From: an uncultured Acetatifactor sp.
GTDB taxonomy: Bacteria; Bacillota; Clostridia; Lachnospirales; Lachnospiraceae
Direction of reading: 5' to 3'
Assembly (NCBI GenBank): GCA_910584435.1
Contig: CAJUAP010000005.1
Coordinates: 1 to 64,000 of the forward strand
DNA length: 64,000 nucleotides
Below, piece by piece: positions 15,965 to 24,036 of this stretch (positions are counted from its first letter, which is position 1; each line of letters opens with the position of its first letter). Under the pieces are notes generated by a model. It did not search any database. It saw only the letters and a list, made by a program, of their open reading frames with translations, and was not told the DNA's origin. The position numbers were made by a program, and so were the translations under genes.

Positions 15965-17365
15965 ATGGGTAATACGTTGGGAATCGTGGGCGGCGGAGCA
16001 GCCGGAATGATGGCGGCGGTTACGGCAGCCAGGCAAGGGGTTAAGGTCACTCTGCTTGAGGGAAATGACCGGCTGGGCAGAAAGCTGTTGTCAACAGGGA
16101 ACGGGAAATGTAACCTTGGCAATGAAAGGCTGGGGTTAGAAGAATATTATACCGATGAGCCAGAATTACTGAAAAGGTGTCTGGAGCGTTTTGGGACAGC
16201 GGATACCATAGCTTTTTTCAAAAGTGTGGGCTTGATGGTTAAGAGCAAAAACGGATATCTCTATCCGGCTGGTGAACAGGCGGCAATTGTGCTGGATGCG
16301 CTGCGCTGCGAGGTGAGAGAATTGGGGGTGAATGTAGTCACAGACTGCAAGATTACGGCAATCAAAAGGGAGCATGGCAGGGAGCAGATTCATGTGCGGG
16401 GCAGCGGCAGGGATTATTGGTTTGATTGTGTGATACTTGCCTGCGGCGGTCAGGCAGCGCCGAAGACGGGATCTGACGGAAGCGGATACAGGCTGGCCGA
16501 ACAATTAGGGCATAGTCTGAAGCCTGTGCTGCCTGCTTTGGTGCAGCTCAAATGCAGAGAAGATTACTTTAAGGCAGTGGCAGGTGTCAGGGCGGAGGCA
16601 GAGCTGTCGGTCTATTGGAAGGGAGAATGCATTGTACGGGAACGGGGAGAATTGCAGTTGACGGAGTATGGGATATCAGGAATTCCTGTGTTTCAGTTGA
16701 GCCGCGTGGTGAATTATCTGCTGGCAGGAGAATACCGCTGTCAATACAAGGGAAAGGCGGAGAAAGGCAGAAATGTCCTGCCAGGAAAAGCAGATGTTGA
16801 GAGAAACGCTCTGCCGGGAAAGGCGGGGAAAGGCAGAAATGTCCTGCCGGGAAATGCAGATGTTGATAGAAATGCTCTGACAGGAGAAGTTGTGGTAGAA
16901 GTTGATTTCCTGCCCGATGTTACATTAGAAGATTTGGAGCGATTGGAAGCAGAGAGAGCACTGCTGTTCGGAAGAAAAACAGTGGAAGAATTTTTCACAG
17001 GCATGCTCCATAAAAAGCTGATGCTTCTGTTTATCAAATTGGCAGGTCTGAAGTCTGTTGATTCTGCTGCGGCAGCGGATAAACAGAAATTACATCAGGT
17101 TTACAAATTATGTAAACAATGGCAGGTTCATGTGACCGGCAGTAATTCATTTGAACATGCTCAGGTATGCGCCGGAGGCGTGTCTATGAATGAGATAACA
17201 AATGATATGGAGTCAAAAAAGGCTCCCGGGGTCTACTTTGCAGGGGAACTTCTGGATGTGGATGGTAAGTGCGGCGGCTACAATCTTCAATGGGCATGGT
17301 GCAGCGGATATCTGGCCGGCAGTGCGGCAGCATCGGCGCTCGGACTGCAGAAGGAAGAAGGTTGA
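15965..17365 (+). CDS. NAD(P)/FAD-dependent oxidoreductase, HI0933/BaiN family
   Basis: 466 residues from ATG 15965 (GGGGGTGAAGAGG upstream). N-terminal FAD motif IVGGGAAGMMAAVTAARQG at residues 7-25, GRKLLSTGNGKCNL, LACGGQAAPKTGSDGSGY in the middle, and C-terminal GVYFAGELLDVDGKCGGYNL, all typical of the HI0933 family. Some relatives (BaiN) reduce bile-acid intermediates, but the family is wide and the substrate is open. Residues about 263-305 are a tandem-repeat insertion (GKAEKGRNVLPGKADVERNA, then a near copy) that interrupts the substrate domain and seems strain-specific. Confidence 0.88.
   Translation: MGNTLGIVGGGAAGMMAAVTAARQGVKVTLLEGNDRLGRKLLSTGNGKCNLGNERLGLEEYYTDEPELLKRCLERFGTADTIAFFKSVGLMVKSKNGYLYPAGEQAAIVLDALRCEVRELGVNVVTDCKITAIKREHGREQIHVRGSGRDYWFDCVILACGGQAAPKTGSDGSGYRLAEQLGHSLKPVLPALVQLKCREDYFKAVAGVRAEAELSVYWKGECIVRERGELQLTEYGISGIPVFQLSRVVNYLLAGEYRCQYKGKAEKGRNVLPGKADVERNALPGKAGKGRNVLPGNADVDRNALTGEVVVEVDFLPDVTLEDLERLEAERALLFGRKTVEEFFTGMLHKKLMLLFIKLAGLKSVDSAAAADKQKLHQVYKLCKQWQVHVTGSNSFEHAQVCAGGVSMNEITNDMESKKAPGVYFAGELLDVDGKCGGYNLQWAWCSGYLAGSAAASALGLQKEEG
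16749..16885 (+). repeat. In-frame tandem repeat inside the flavoprotein gene
   Basis: Two imperfect copies of a roughly 66-base unit, each with AAAGGCAGAAATGTCCTGCC followed by GCAGATGTTGA and a GAAA-GCTCTG phrase. Both keep the reading frame. Confidence 0.85.
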
Positions 17366-17498
17366 TGCAGGAGGGGATGTCGGCTGGGGTATGAGAATAA
17401 CAGGAATGAAAGATCGCTTTGACATGAAGCATTCGGGTTAGAAGGGATGTTATGAGTAGGACGGTTGGAAATGCCAAACAGTTGGAAATGGAGATTAT

Positions 17499-19268
17499 AT
17501 GCTTAAGTTAAATCAGGTGAGAATCCGGCCGGGGCATTCGGAGGCTGAATTGAGGAAAAAAGCGGCTGATTTGCTGCGGATTCCAGTGCAGGATATTGTT
17601 TATATAAAAATGATTCGTCGGTCCATAGATGCCAGAAGAAAGCCGGAAATTTTTTTCAGTTATACTTTGGAACTGGATGTGAAGCAGGAAGATAAGGTGT
17701 TGAGACGATGCAGGGGAAAGGAAGTTCAGGTATCCAAAGCGGACAAGATATCCTATTGTTTCCCTGAACAGGGAAGACGTATCGGTAAGCACCCAATAGT
17801 GATAGTAGGTATGGGGCCTGCAGGTTTATTCTGCGGATATTTTCTGGCGTTACATGGCTATAAGCCGATTCTGCTGGAGAGGGGGAAATGTGTGGAGGAC
17901 AGACAGCGGGATGTGGAGCTGTTCTGGGAGAGCGGCAGATTGAACCCGATCTCCAATGTACAGTTTGGAGAAGGCGGCGCAGGCGCTTTTTCTGACGGCA
18001 AGCTGAACACCCTGGTCAAAGATAAGGATGGCAGAAATGGCGTTATCCTGGAAACTCTTGTGAAGTTTGGTGCAGAGGAAAATATCTGCTACGAGGCGAA
18101 ACCGCATATTGGAACGGATGTGCTGTGCAATGTGGTAAGAAGGATGCGGGAAGAAATTATCAGACTTGGCGGGCAGGTTCGTTTTGAAAGCCAGGTTACA
18201 GAGGTTTGTATCTCCAAAGGGCGTGTGGAAGGCGTTGTGATTGGCGGCCGGGAACGTCTTGCCTGTGAGCAGCTTGTACTGGCAATCGGCCATAGTGCCA
18301 GGGATACTTTTTCTATGCTGTATGAAAAGCAGGTTCCTATGGAGGCCAAGGCTTTTGCAGTGGGCCTCAGGGTGGAGCATCCCCAGGTAATGATTAATCA
18401 AAGTCAGTATGCATGTGCGGAACCGGGAGAGTTGGGAGCGGCGCCGTATAAGGTTACGGCAAAGGCGCAGAATGGCCGGGGGGTTTATTCTTTTTGTATG
18501 TGCCCGGGGGGATATGTGGTGAATGCTTCCTCTGAAGAAGGAAGAACGGCAGTGAACGGCATGAGCTATAGCGGAAGAAACGGGAGTAATGCCAACAGCG
18601 CAGTGGTAGTGACAGTGACACCGGAGGATTTTGGCTCCGAACATCCCCTGGCTGGAATTGCGTTCCAGCGGAGACTGGAAGAAAAAGCATATGCCATTGG
18701 AAAAGGGAAGATTCCTGTACAGCGGTATGGAGAGTATAGGGAATGTGTGAGGAGAAATACCGGAAGCATCATAGAGGACAAAAATGTTCAACAGGAAGCT
18801 GACAGTATACAGATGGGCAGTGAGGAGAGTACTGTGCCGGAGGCGGACAGCCGGGTGAGTGTCAGTCAGGCGGGTGCTGTCCGGAAAGTCAATAGCATGG
18901 AGGGAAATCCGAAAACTGAGAATAGAGAAGGAAAACAGGATAAAATCATGCCCCAGTGTAAGGGGATGTATGTCTGGGCGGATGTGAGTCAGATTCTTCC
19001 GGCAGAATGCAACAGGGCAATTGTGGATGGTATGGAAGCATTCGGAAAACAGATCAGGGGTTTTGAAAGGCCGGATGTCTGTGTATCAGGAGTGGAGAGC
19101 CGGACATCATCTCCTGTGAGAATCCTTCGTGATGACAGTCTGCAGTCTTCCATACGGGGATTGTATCCCTGTGGAGAAGGAGCGGGATATGCGGGCGGAA
19201 TTCTCTCTGCGGCAATGGATGGTCTGCGGGTGGCGGAAGCCATTGCTGCGGATAAAAATGAAAATTGA
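17499..19268 (+). CDS. FAD-dependent dehydrogenase, COG2509-like
   Basis: 589 residues. N-terminal small domain (1-95; RRSIDARRKPEIFFSYTLEL), then FAD-binding VIVGMGPAGLFCGYFLALHG with the GxGPAG at 104-109, FGEGGAGAFSDGKLNTLVKD, IGHSARDTF, and C-terminal GLYPCGEGAGYAGGILSAAM. This is the conserved but poorly understood COG2509 group of flavoproteins. Residues about 428-490 are a hydrophilic, Glu/Ser/Val-rich insertion between catalytic-domain segments (from KNVQQEADSI to NREGKQDKIM) that most members lack. It follows the HI0933-type flavoprotein after about 130 bases, probably the same operon. Confidence 0.87.
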   Translation: MLKLNQVRIRPGHSEAELRKKAADLLRIPVQDIVYIKMIRRSIDARRKPEIFFSYTLELDVKQEDKVLRRCRGKEVQVSKADKISYCFPEQGRRIGKHPIVIVGMGPAGLFCGYFLALHGYKPILLERGKCVEDRQRDVELFWESGRLNPISNVQFGEGGAGAFSDGKLNTLVKDKDGRNGVILETLVKFGAEENICYEAKPHIGTDVLCNVVRRMREEIIRLGGQVRFESQVTEVCISKGRVEGVVIGGRERLACEQLVLAIGHSARDTFSMLYEKQVPMEAKAFAVGLRVEHPQVMINQSQYACAEPGELGAAPYKVTAKAQNGRGVYSFCMCPGGYVVNASSEEGRTAVNGMSYSGRNGSNANSAVVVTVTPEDFGSEHPLAGIAFQRRLEEKAYAIGKGKIPVQRYGEYRECVRRNTGSIIEDKNVQQEADSIQMGSEESTVPEADSRVSVSQAGAVRKVNSMEGNPKTENREGKQDKIMPQCKGMYVWADVSQILPAECNRAIVDGMEAFGKQIRGFERPDVCVSGVESRTSSPVRILRDDSLQSSIRGLYPCGEGAGYAGGILSAAMDGLRVAEAIAADKNEN

Positions 19269-19363
19269 GAAAAGGCGGAAAATAGGAAAATGAAACTTGC
19301 AGTAAAACGGAACTTGCCGACACGATTGGAATAGAAAGACGGAGTGAGCGTAAATTAAGATAT

Positions 19364-19490
19364 AGAATAGGATAAAGTACAGAATAAGATAAAGTACAGA
19401 ATAAGATAAAATATAGAATAAGATAAAACATAGAAAAAATGAAACATAAAAAAACATAGAAAAAATAAAACATAGAGTAAGATAAAATGA
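19364..19490. repeat. A-rich 17-base tandem repeat
   Basis: Four clear units at 19364-19431 of the type AGAATAAGATAAAGTAC (period 17), then degenerate shorter units to about 19490. It fills the gap before the gene at 19513. The composition (almost only A, T and G on this strand) is unlike its surroundings. Confidence 0.85.
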
Positions 19491-19512
19491 TAGAAAATGG
19501 GAGGATAAATTT

Positions 19513-19995
19513 GTGAATTTACATGAGATACGATATACGTTTGAGCATGGGCTGCTTCCGCATTGTTTTTTTGAAGAGAAGGAAAAATTGATAGGTCTGG
19601 TGCTCCAGAATAAAGAAATTTTATTTCAGATAATTGATGATATTTTTACGCAGGAGAAGGTGGAGAATCCATATTCTGCGGAGCAGTTTACGGTGGAAAA
19701 GGGGAAGATTACGGATGAAGTAATGATGATAAAGTTTACTTTCCCGGCACCGGAAGAGGAACCGCTGTGTTATTGCAGTTACTTATTTTTTGACAAAGGA
19801 TTTGAAAAATTGGGATACTTCTGTATTGAGAGGGGAAATGCACTGGGAGGAGCCAGTCCCTTTGTGTGTGCATGGACACAGGATGGTTCCCATGTCAATT
19901 ATGGAAACTGTACTTTTGAGAATCAAAATGATTTTCTGAGGTGCGCGGATATTTACATGGAACGGGAGTATGGAATGAAAAGAGAGGAATCTTAG
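19513..19995 (+). CDS. Hypothetical protein, 160 aa, partner of the ATP-grasp gene
   Basis: GTG start 19513 with GGGAGGA 8 bases upstream; product 160 residues. I do not recognise the family. No signal peptide or membrane segment; mixed alpha/beta composition with a central hydrophobic strand region (EVMMIKFTFPAPEEEPLCYC) and a run FDKGFEKLGYFCIERG. It is separated by only 9 bases from the R2K-type ATP-grasp gene, so the two proteins are very likely made together. It could be an accessory or substrate protein of that enzyme; this is inference from position only. Confidence 0.7.
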   Translation: MNLHEIRYTFEHGLLPHCFFEEKEKLIGLVLQNKEILFQIIDDIFTQEKVENPYSAEQFTVEKGKITDEVMMIKFTFPAPEEEPLCYCSYLFFDKGFEKLGYFCIERGNALGGASPFVCAWTQDGSHVNYGNCTFENQNDFLRCADIYMEREYGMKREES

Positions 19996-20004
19996 AAGCG
20001 GCGT

Positions 20005-20862
20005 ATGGTAGATACTATTTTGTTCCCATCTGACTTTTATCAGATGGATAAGGTGGATGAAGATCTTCAAAGGGAATATGATGCAGTGGTTTCCAGCGGT
20101 CTGTTTGATGTGGTAATATTTGCATATGATCAATGGTTTAACGAAGATAAACTGGTGATTAAGAATGTTCCGGCGGAAGGAAGAAGCGCGGTTTACCGCG
20201 GCTGGATGATGAAGCCGGAGCAGTATGAAATGTTTTATGGCCGGCTTTCAGAGAGGAATATCAGGCTGGTAACCGCACCGGAAGCCTATGAACTGATGCA
20301 TATTTTCCCTAATGTGTATGAGTTTGTAAAGGAAGACACTGCCAAAATGCGGGTATATCCTCTCCATACAAAAATAGATGTAGAAGTATTGAAAGCGGAG
20401 CTGCATTCCTTTATGATAAAGGATTTTGTGAAGTCTGTCAAAGGAACAAAATTCCCTGCATACTTTGATCAAGATGTGACACAGGAAGAGTTTGACCAGT
20501 GGATGGAAGTATTTTACAAATATAGAGGAAATCTGCTTACAGGGGGAATCTGTGTCAAGGAATTCCTGCCGTTAAAGCATTATGGCTTGAAGACGAATGA
20601 GTACAGGATATTTTATATTAACCATGAACCGGCTGCAGTCAGCAGGAACTCAGGCCAGGCCGGTTATCTTCCTGTACCGCCGCAGGAACTCATCAATAAA
20701 TACAGACATTTGAACAGTCCTTTTTACACGATAGACTATGGAGAACTTGAGGATGGTTCGTGGAGGGTGTTAGAAGCCGGTGACGGAAGTGTGTCAGGGC
20801 TGTCTGAGGGTCAGAATGATATGCAGTTTTTCAGAGCCTTATATCAGTGTTTTAAGGATTGA
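20005..20862 (+). CDS. ATP-grasp domain protein, R2K/CDC123-like clade
   Basis: 285 residues from ATG 20005. The layout matches the R2K clade of ATP-grasp enzymes: an N-terminal part with RSAVYRGWMMKPEQYEMFYG, a Lys-containing strand (FMIKDFVKSVKG), then EYRIFYINHEPAAVSRN, and the C-terminal metal/ATP segment WRVLEAGDGSVSGLSEGQND. Known family work (CDC123/R2K analysis by Aravind's group) predicts peptide or protein modification, often in conflict or phage contexts. Substrate unknown. Upstream partner: the 160-residue protein at 19513. A palindromic repeat follows directly after the stop codon. Confidence 0.75.
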   Translation: MVDTILFPSDFYQMDKVDEDLQREYDAVVSSGLFDVVIFAYDQWFNEDKLVIKNVPAEGRSAVYRGWMMKPEQYEMFYGRLSERNIRLVTAPEAYELMHIFPNVYEFVKEDTAKMRVYPLHTKIDVEVLKAELHSFMIKDFVKSVKGTKFPAYFDQDVTQEEFDQWMEVFYKYRGNLLTGGICVKEFLPLKHYGLKTNEYRIFYINHEPAAVSRNSGQAGYLPVPPQELINKYRHLNSPFYTIDYGELEDGSWRVLEAGDGSVSGLSEGQNDMQFFRALYQCFKD

Positions 20863-20864
20863 CT

Positions 20865-21017
20865 GTAACAGTTCAGACAGCCCCTGCCGCGAAGTCAAAA
20901 TTGCGCTCCAAAGGCGGCGTGCCGCCTTGCAATTGTTGTGGGACTTGTGTGCGCCAAAACGCGTTCTTTTCGCGTTTTGTGTGTCTTGTAACAGTTCAAT
21001 GACCTGTCTGAACTGTT
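20865..21017. repeat. Palindromic repeat, long form (family B, copy b)
   Basis: Starts GTAACAGTTCAGACAGCCCC, contains internal hairpins (AGGCGGCGTGCCGCCT near 20913; AAAACGCG...CGCGTTTT near 20955-20978) and ends with a second GTAACAGTTCA / CTGAACTGTT pair (20988-21017). The left and right flanks match the copy at 62404-62498, which lacks the middle part. Confidence 0.8.
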
Positions 21018-21056
21018 GCTTTTGATTTTGTCTGCAGATTGATTAAGGGCATGATA

Positions 21057-21085
21057 TTGACGCGGCATGGAAAATAAAGTATGAT
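21057..21085 (+). promoter_or_regulatory. Sigma-A type promoter for proB
   Basis: TTGACG (21057-21062), 17-base spacer, TATGAT (21080-21085), about 50 bases before the proB start. Confidence 0.7.
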
Positions 21086-21138
21086 AAAAACGGTTATGTG
21101 AAAACTTATCAAATGAAAAAATACGGGCGGAAAACATA

Positions 21139-22008
21139 ATGAGCAATGTAAGGGAACGAATCAGGGAAAAGAAAAGAATCGTAGTCAAGATAGGCTCTTC
21201 TTCGCTGACACATAACGAAACAGGGGATATGGACTATATTCGCATGGAAAAGCTGGTAAGGGAGCTGAGTAATATCAGAAATCAGGGGAAGGAAGTGGTT
21301 CTGGTGACTTCCGGTGCCATTGCGGCAGGCAAGAACGCAGTGAATTTGAAGGATATTCGTGTGGACAGCCAGGCGGAGTCGCTGGCAGTGAAACAGGCAT
21401 GTGCCGCAGTAGGCCAGGCAAGGCTGATGATGACATATCAGAAGCTATTTGCAGAGTATAATCAGGTGGCAGCGCAGATATTGATGACAAAAAATACTAT
21501 TGTAGATAATCTGAACCGTTATAACGCACATAATACCTTCTCAGAATTGCTGAAAATGGGGGTAATCCCTGTTGTGAACGAAAATGATACGGTTGCCACT
21601 TATGAAATTGAAATTGGAGATAACGATACATTGTCTGCCATTGTGGCAGCGATGGTAGGGGCAGATCTTTTAATACTGTTGTCCGATATTGACGGGCTGT
21701 ATACGGATGACCCAAGAAAGAATCCAAATGCACAGTTTATTGAGCAGGTGGATGCATTGACGGAAGACCTGATTGGCATGGGAAAGGCTACCACAGGGAG
21801 CAATGTAGGCACCGGCGGTATGAATACGAAGCTGGTTGCGGCAGAGATTGCCATGAAATCCAATATGGACATGATTATTGCTAACAGCAGGGATATTGGT
21901 GTGCTCCACAGAATACTGGCAGGGGAAAAGGAAGGCACCTTGTTTGCCGCCGGCCAGGATGATAATTTTGATCTCCCGGAATTTGTCAAAGGGCTGCATA
22001 TGAAGTAA
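21139..22008 (+). CDS. proB: Glutamate 5-kinase
   Basis: 289 residues. Phosphorylates L-glutamate in the first step of proline synthesis. Amino-acid kinase fold with VKIGSSSLTH at the N-terminus, VLVTSGAIAAGKNAV, VNENDTVAT, DNDTLSAIVAAMVGADLLIL and the family loop GTGGMNTKLVAAEIA. The C-terminal PUA domain of the E. coli enzyme (367 aa) is absent, as is common in Clostridia. It is followed by a family B palindrome (22030-22061), the cyclo-ligase gene and proA. Confidence 0.96.
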   Translation: MSNVRERIREKKRIVVKIGSSSLTHNETGDMDYIRMEKLVRELSNIRNQGKEVVLVTSGAIAAGKNAVNLKDIRVDSQAESLAVKQACAAVGQARLMMTYQKLFAEYNQVAAQILMTKNTIVDNLNRYNAHNTFSELLKMGVIPVVNENDTVATYEIEIGDNDTLSAIVAAMVGADLLILLSDIDGLYTDDPRKNPNAQFIEQVDALTEDLIGMGKATTGSNVGTGGMNTKLVAAEIAMKSNMDMIIANSRDIGVLHRILAGEKEGTLFAAGQDDNFDLPEFVKGLHMK

Positions 22009-22029
22009 TCGGGTATCATCTGTGATGCT

Positions 22030-22061
22030 GTAACAGTTCAGACAGGGCGCTGAACTGTTAC
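22030..22061. repeat. Palindromic repeat (family B, copy c)
   Basis: Perfect 12-base arms GTAACAGTTCAG (22030-22041) and CTGAACTGTTAC (22050-22061), the same arms as at 2874-2905, loop of 8 bases (ACAGGGCG). Confidence 0.85.
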
Positions 22062-22198
22062 GTGTGATTTGCAATGCATCACAGTGCCCCTGACAGTTTT
22101 TTATGTATTACTTTCCATGCAAGGCGGATGAGCCCGATGCATTGGGTGTACTTGGAGTTATGCTGTAGCAGCAGCTGGAAGTGAGATTGGAGCTGGAA

Positions 22199-22771
22199 AT
22201 GGATAAGCAGGAGATGAGGAAATCAATCTTGAGGGCAAGGGATGCTTTGAATCCCGTGGAGCGTGAACGGGGAAATATCTTGCTGACAGAAAGAATATTA
22301 GGGCATCAGTGGTTCTATGGTTCGGAGGTGCTGTTGTGCTTTGTGAGTTTTGGAAGTGAAATTGACACCGGAGAAATTATGCGGGAGGCTTTCCGCAGGG
22401 AGAAAAAAGTGTATGTGCCCAAAGTAATACAGGGGTCACAGGAGCCCCGGATGAGGTTTTATAGAATTGCTTCTTTGGAGGAGCTGTCAGAAGGATATAG
22501 AGGAATTCCTGAACCCTCAGGTATGTCAGAGGAATTCAGATATGAAGCGGATGAAGGAGAAACAGCCCATGTGCTGATGCTGATGCCGGGAGCAGCTTTT
22601 GACAGATACGGGTACAGGCTTGGCTATGGAAAGGGATTCTATGACAGATTCCTTCAGAATAAACCACAGCTGCAGCAGCGGACAATCGGGATAGGGTATA
22701 AATGTCAGCTGGTGGAGAAAATTCCCATATCGGAATATGATGTGAAGCCTTACCAGGTGATATGTGTATGA
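22199..22771 (+). CDS. 5-formyltetrahydrofolate cyclo-ligase
   Basis: 190 residues from ATG 22199 (GGAG at 22189-22192; GTG 22181 is an alternative). Converts 5-formyl-THF to 5,10-methenyl-THF with ATP. Family marks: N-terminal KQEMRKSILRARDALNPVER, the middle VLLCFVSFGSEIDTGEIMR, and the C-terminal signature GAAFDRYGYRLGYGKGFYDR. It sits between proB and proA; its end overlaps the untranslated lead of proA by a few bases of spacing only, so the three are one operon. The folate link to proline genes is not obvious. Confidence 0.93.
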   Translation: MDKQEMRKSILRARDALNPVERERGNILLTERILGHQWFYGSEVLLCFVSFGSEIDTGEIMREAFRREKKVYVPKVIQGSQEPRMRFYRIASLEELSEGYRGIPEPSGMSEEFRYEADEGETAHVLMLMPGAAFDRYGYRLGYGKGFYDRFLQNKPQLQQRTIGIGYKCQLVEKIPISEYDVKPYQVICV

Positions 22772-22788
22772 GCAGACAGGAGGGAAAC

Positions 22789-24036
22789 ATGGCGGATTTA
22801 CAGGAAATGGGACAGAAGGCGGCTGCGGTTAAGTTCGTCTTGCAGAAGATGAACACGGAAGATAAAAACAGAGGGCTTCTGGCGGCTGCGGAGAGACTGG
22901 TGGAAAGAGCGGAAGTCATTCTGTCTGCCAATGAGGAAGACATGAAAGCAGCCAGGAATCATGGTATGAACCAGGGATTACAGGATCGGCTGAAGCTTAC
23001 GGCAGACAGAATCGGCGATATGGCGGAAGGACTTCGCCAGATTGCGGCGCTTCCGGACTGCATTGGGGAAGTGATGGAGCAGTTTGTACGTCCGAACGGT
23101 TTGGAAATTTCGAAAATCCGTGTGCCGATGGGGGTGATTGGCATTATTTATGAGGCAAGGCCCAATGTGACGGCGGATGCTTTTGGTCTGTGTTTTAAGA
23201 CAGGCAATGCAGTGATTCTAAAGGGCGGCAGTGATGCACTGGAATCCAATAAGGCCATTGTCAATGTAATACGCGAGGCACTGGAGGAGTGTGGAATTCC
23301 CGGCGATGTCCTGCAGCTGATTGCGGATACGGACAGGAAAGTTACTATAGAGTTCATGAAATGTAAGGAATATGTGGATCTGCTGATTCCCAGAGGCAGT
23401 GGGGGATTGATTCGCAGCGTGGTAGAAAACAGTACCATACCGGTGATCGAGACCGGTACGGGGAATTGCCATGTGTATGTGGACAAGGACGCGGATCTGG
23501 ATATGGCAGCACAGATTATTTATAATGCCAAGATACAGCGTATAGGGGTCTGTAATGCCTGTGAATCGCTGGTAATACACAGAGAAATCAGGGAGGCGTT
23601 TCTTCCCATGTTAAAAAGGGCGCTGGATTCTCATCAGGTGGAATTGCGTGGGGATGAGGGTGTGAGAGAGATACTGCCGAATTGTATTCCCGCAACGGAA
23701 GAGGACTATGGCAGGGAATATCTTGATTATATTTTGTCTCTGAAAACGGTTGATACGGTGGAGGAAGCCATTGCTCATATTAATCGATACAATACAAAGC
23801 ATTCCGAATGTATTGTGACGGAAAATCAGGAGACCGCAGAGCAATTCCTGAATGAAGTAGATGCGGCCTGCGTATACTGGAATGCATCTACCCGGTTTAC
23901 GGATGGGTTTGAGTTTGGCTTTGGAGCAGAAATCGGCATCAGTACGCAGAAGCTTCATGCAAGGGGACCTATGGGGCTGAAGGAACTCACATCCTACAAA
24001 TACATGATTCGGGGGAAGGGGCAGGTGAGAGCTTAA
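22789..24036 (+). CDS. proA: Gamma-glutamyl phosphate reductase
   Basis: 415 residues from ATG 22789 with AGGAGGG 5 bases upstream. Reduces glutamyl-5-phosphate to the semialdehyde in proline synthesis, using NADPH. Catalytic Cys in RIGVCNACESLVIH; cofactor loop KTGNAVILKGGSDALESNKA; C-terminal FTDGFEFGFGAEIGIST and ARGPMGLKELTSYKY. Normal length. Its stop TAA shares one base with the ATG of the next membrane protein gene, so translation is probably coupled. Confidence 0.97.
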   Translation: MADLQEMGQKAAAVKFVLQKMNTEDKNRGLLAAAERLVERAEVILSANEEDMKAARNHGMNQGLQDRLKLTADRIGDMAEGLRQIAALPDCIGEVMEQFVRPNGLEISKIRVPMGVIGIIYEARPNVTADAFGLCFKTGNAVILKGGSDALESNKAIVNVIREALEECGIPGDVLQLIADTDRKVTIEFMKCKEYVDLLIPRGSGGLIRSVVENSTIPVIETGTGNCHVYVDKDADLDMAAQIIYNAKIQRIGVCNACESLVIHREIREAFLPMLKRALDSHQVELRGDEGVREILPNCIPATEEDYGREYLDYILSLKTVDTVEEAIAHINRYNTKHSECIVTENQETAEQFLNEVDAACVYWNASTRFTDGFEFGFGAEIGISTQKLHARGPMGLKELTSYKYMIRGKGQVRA

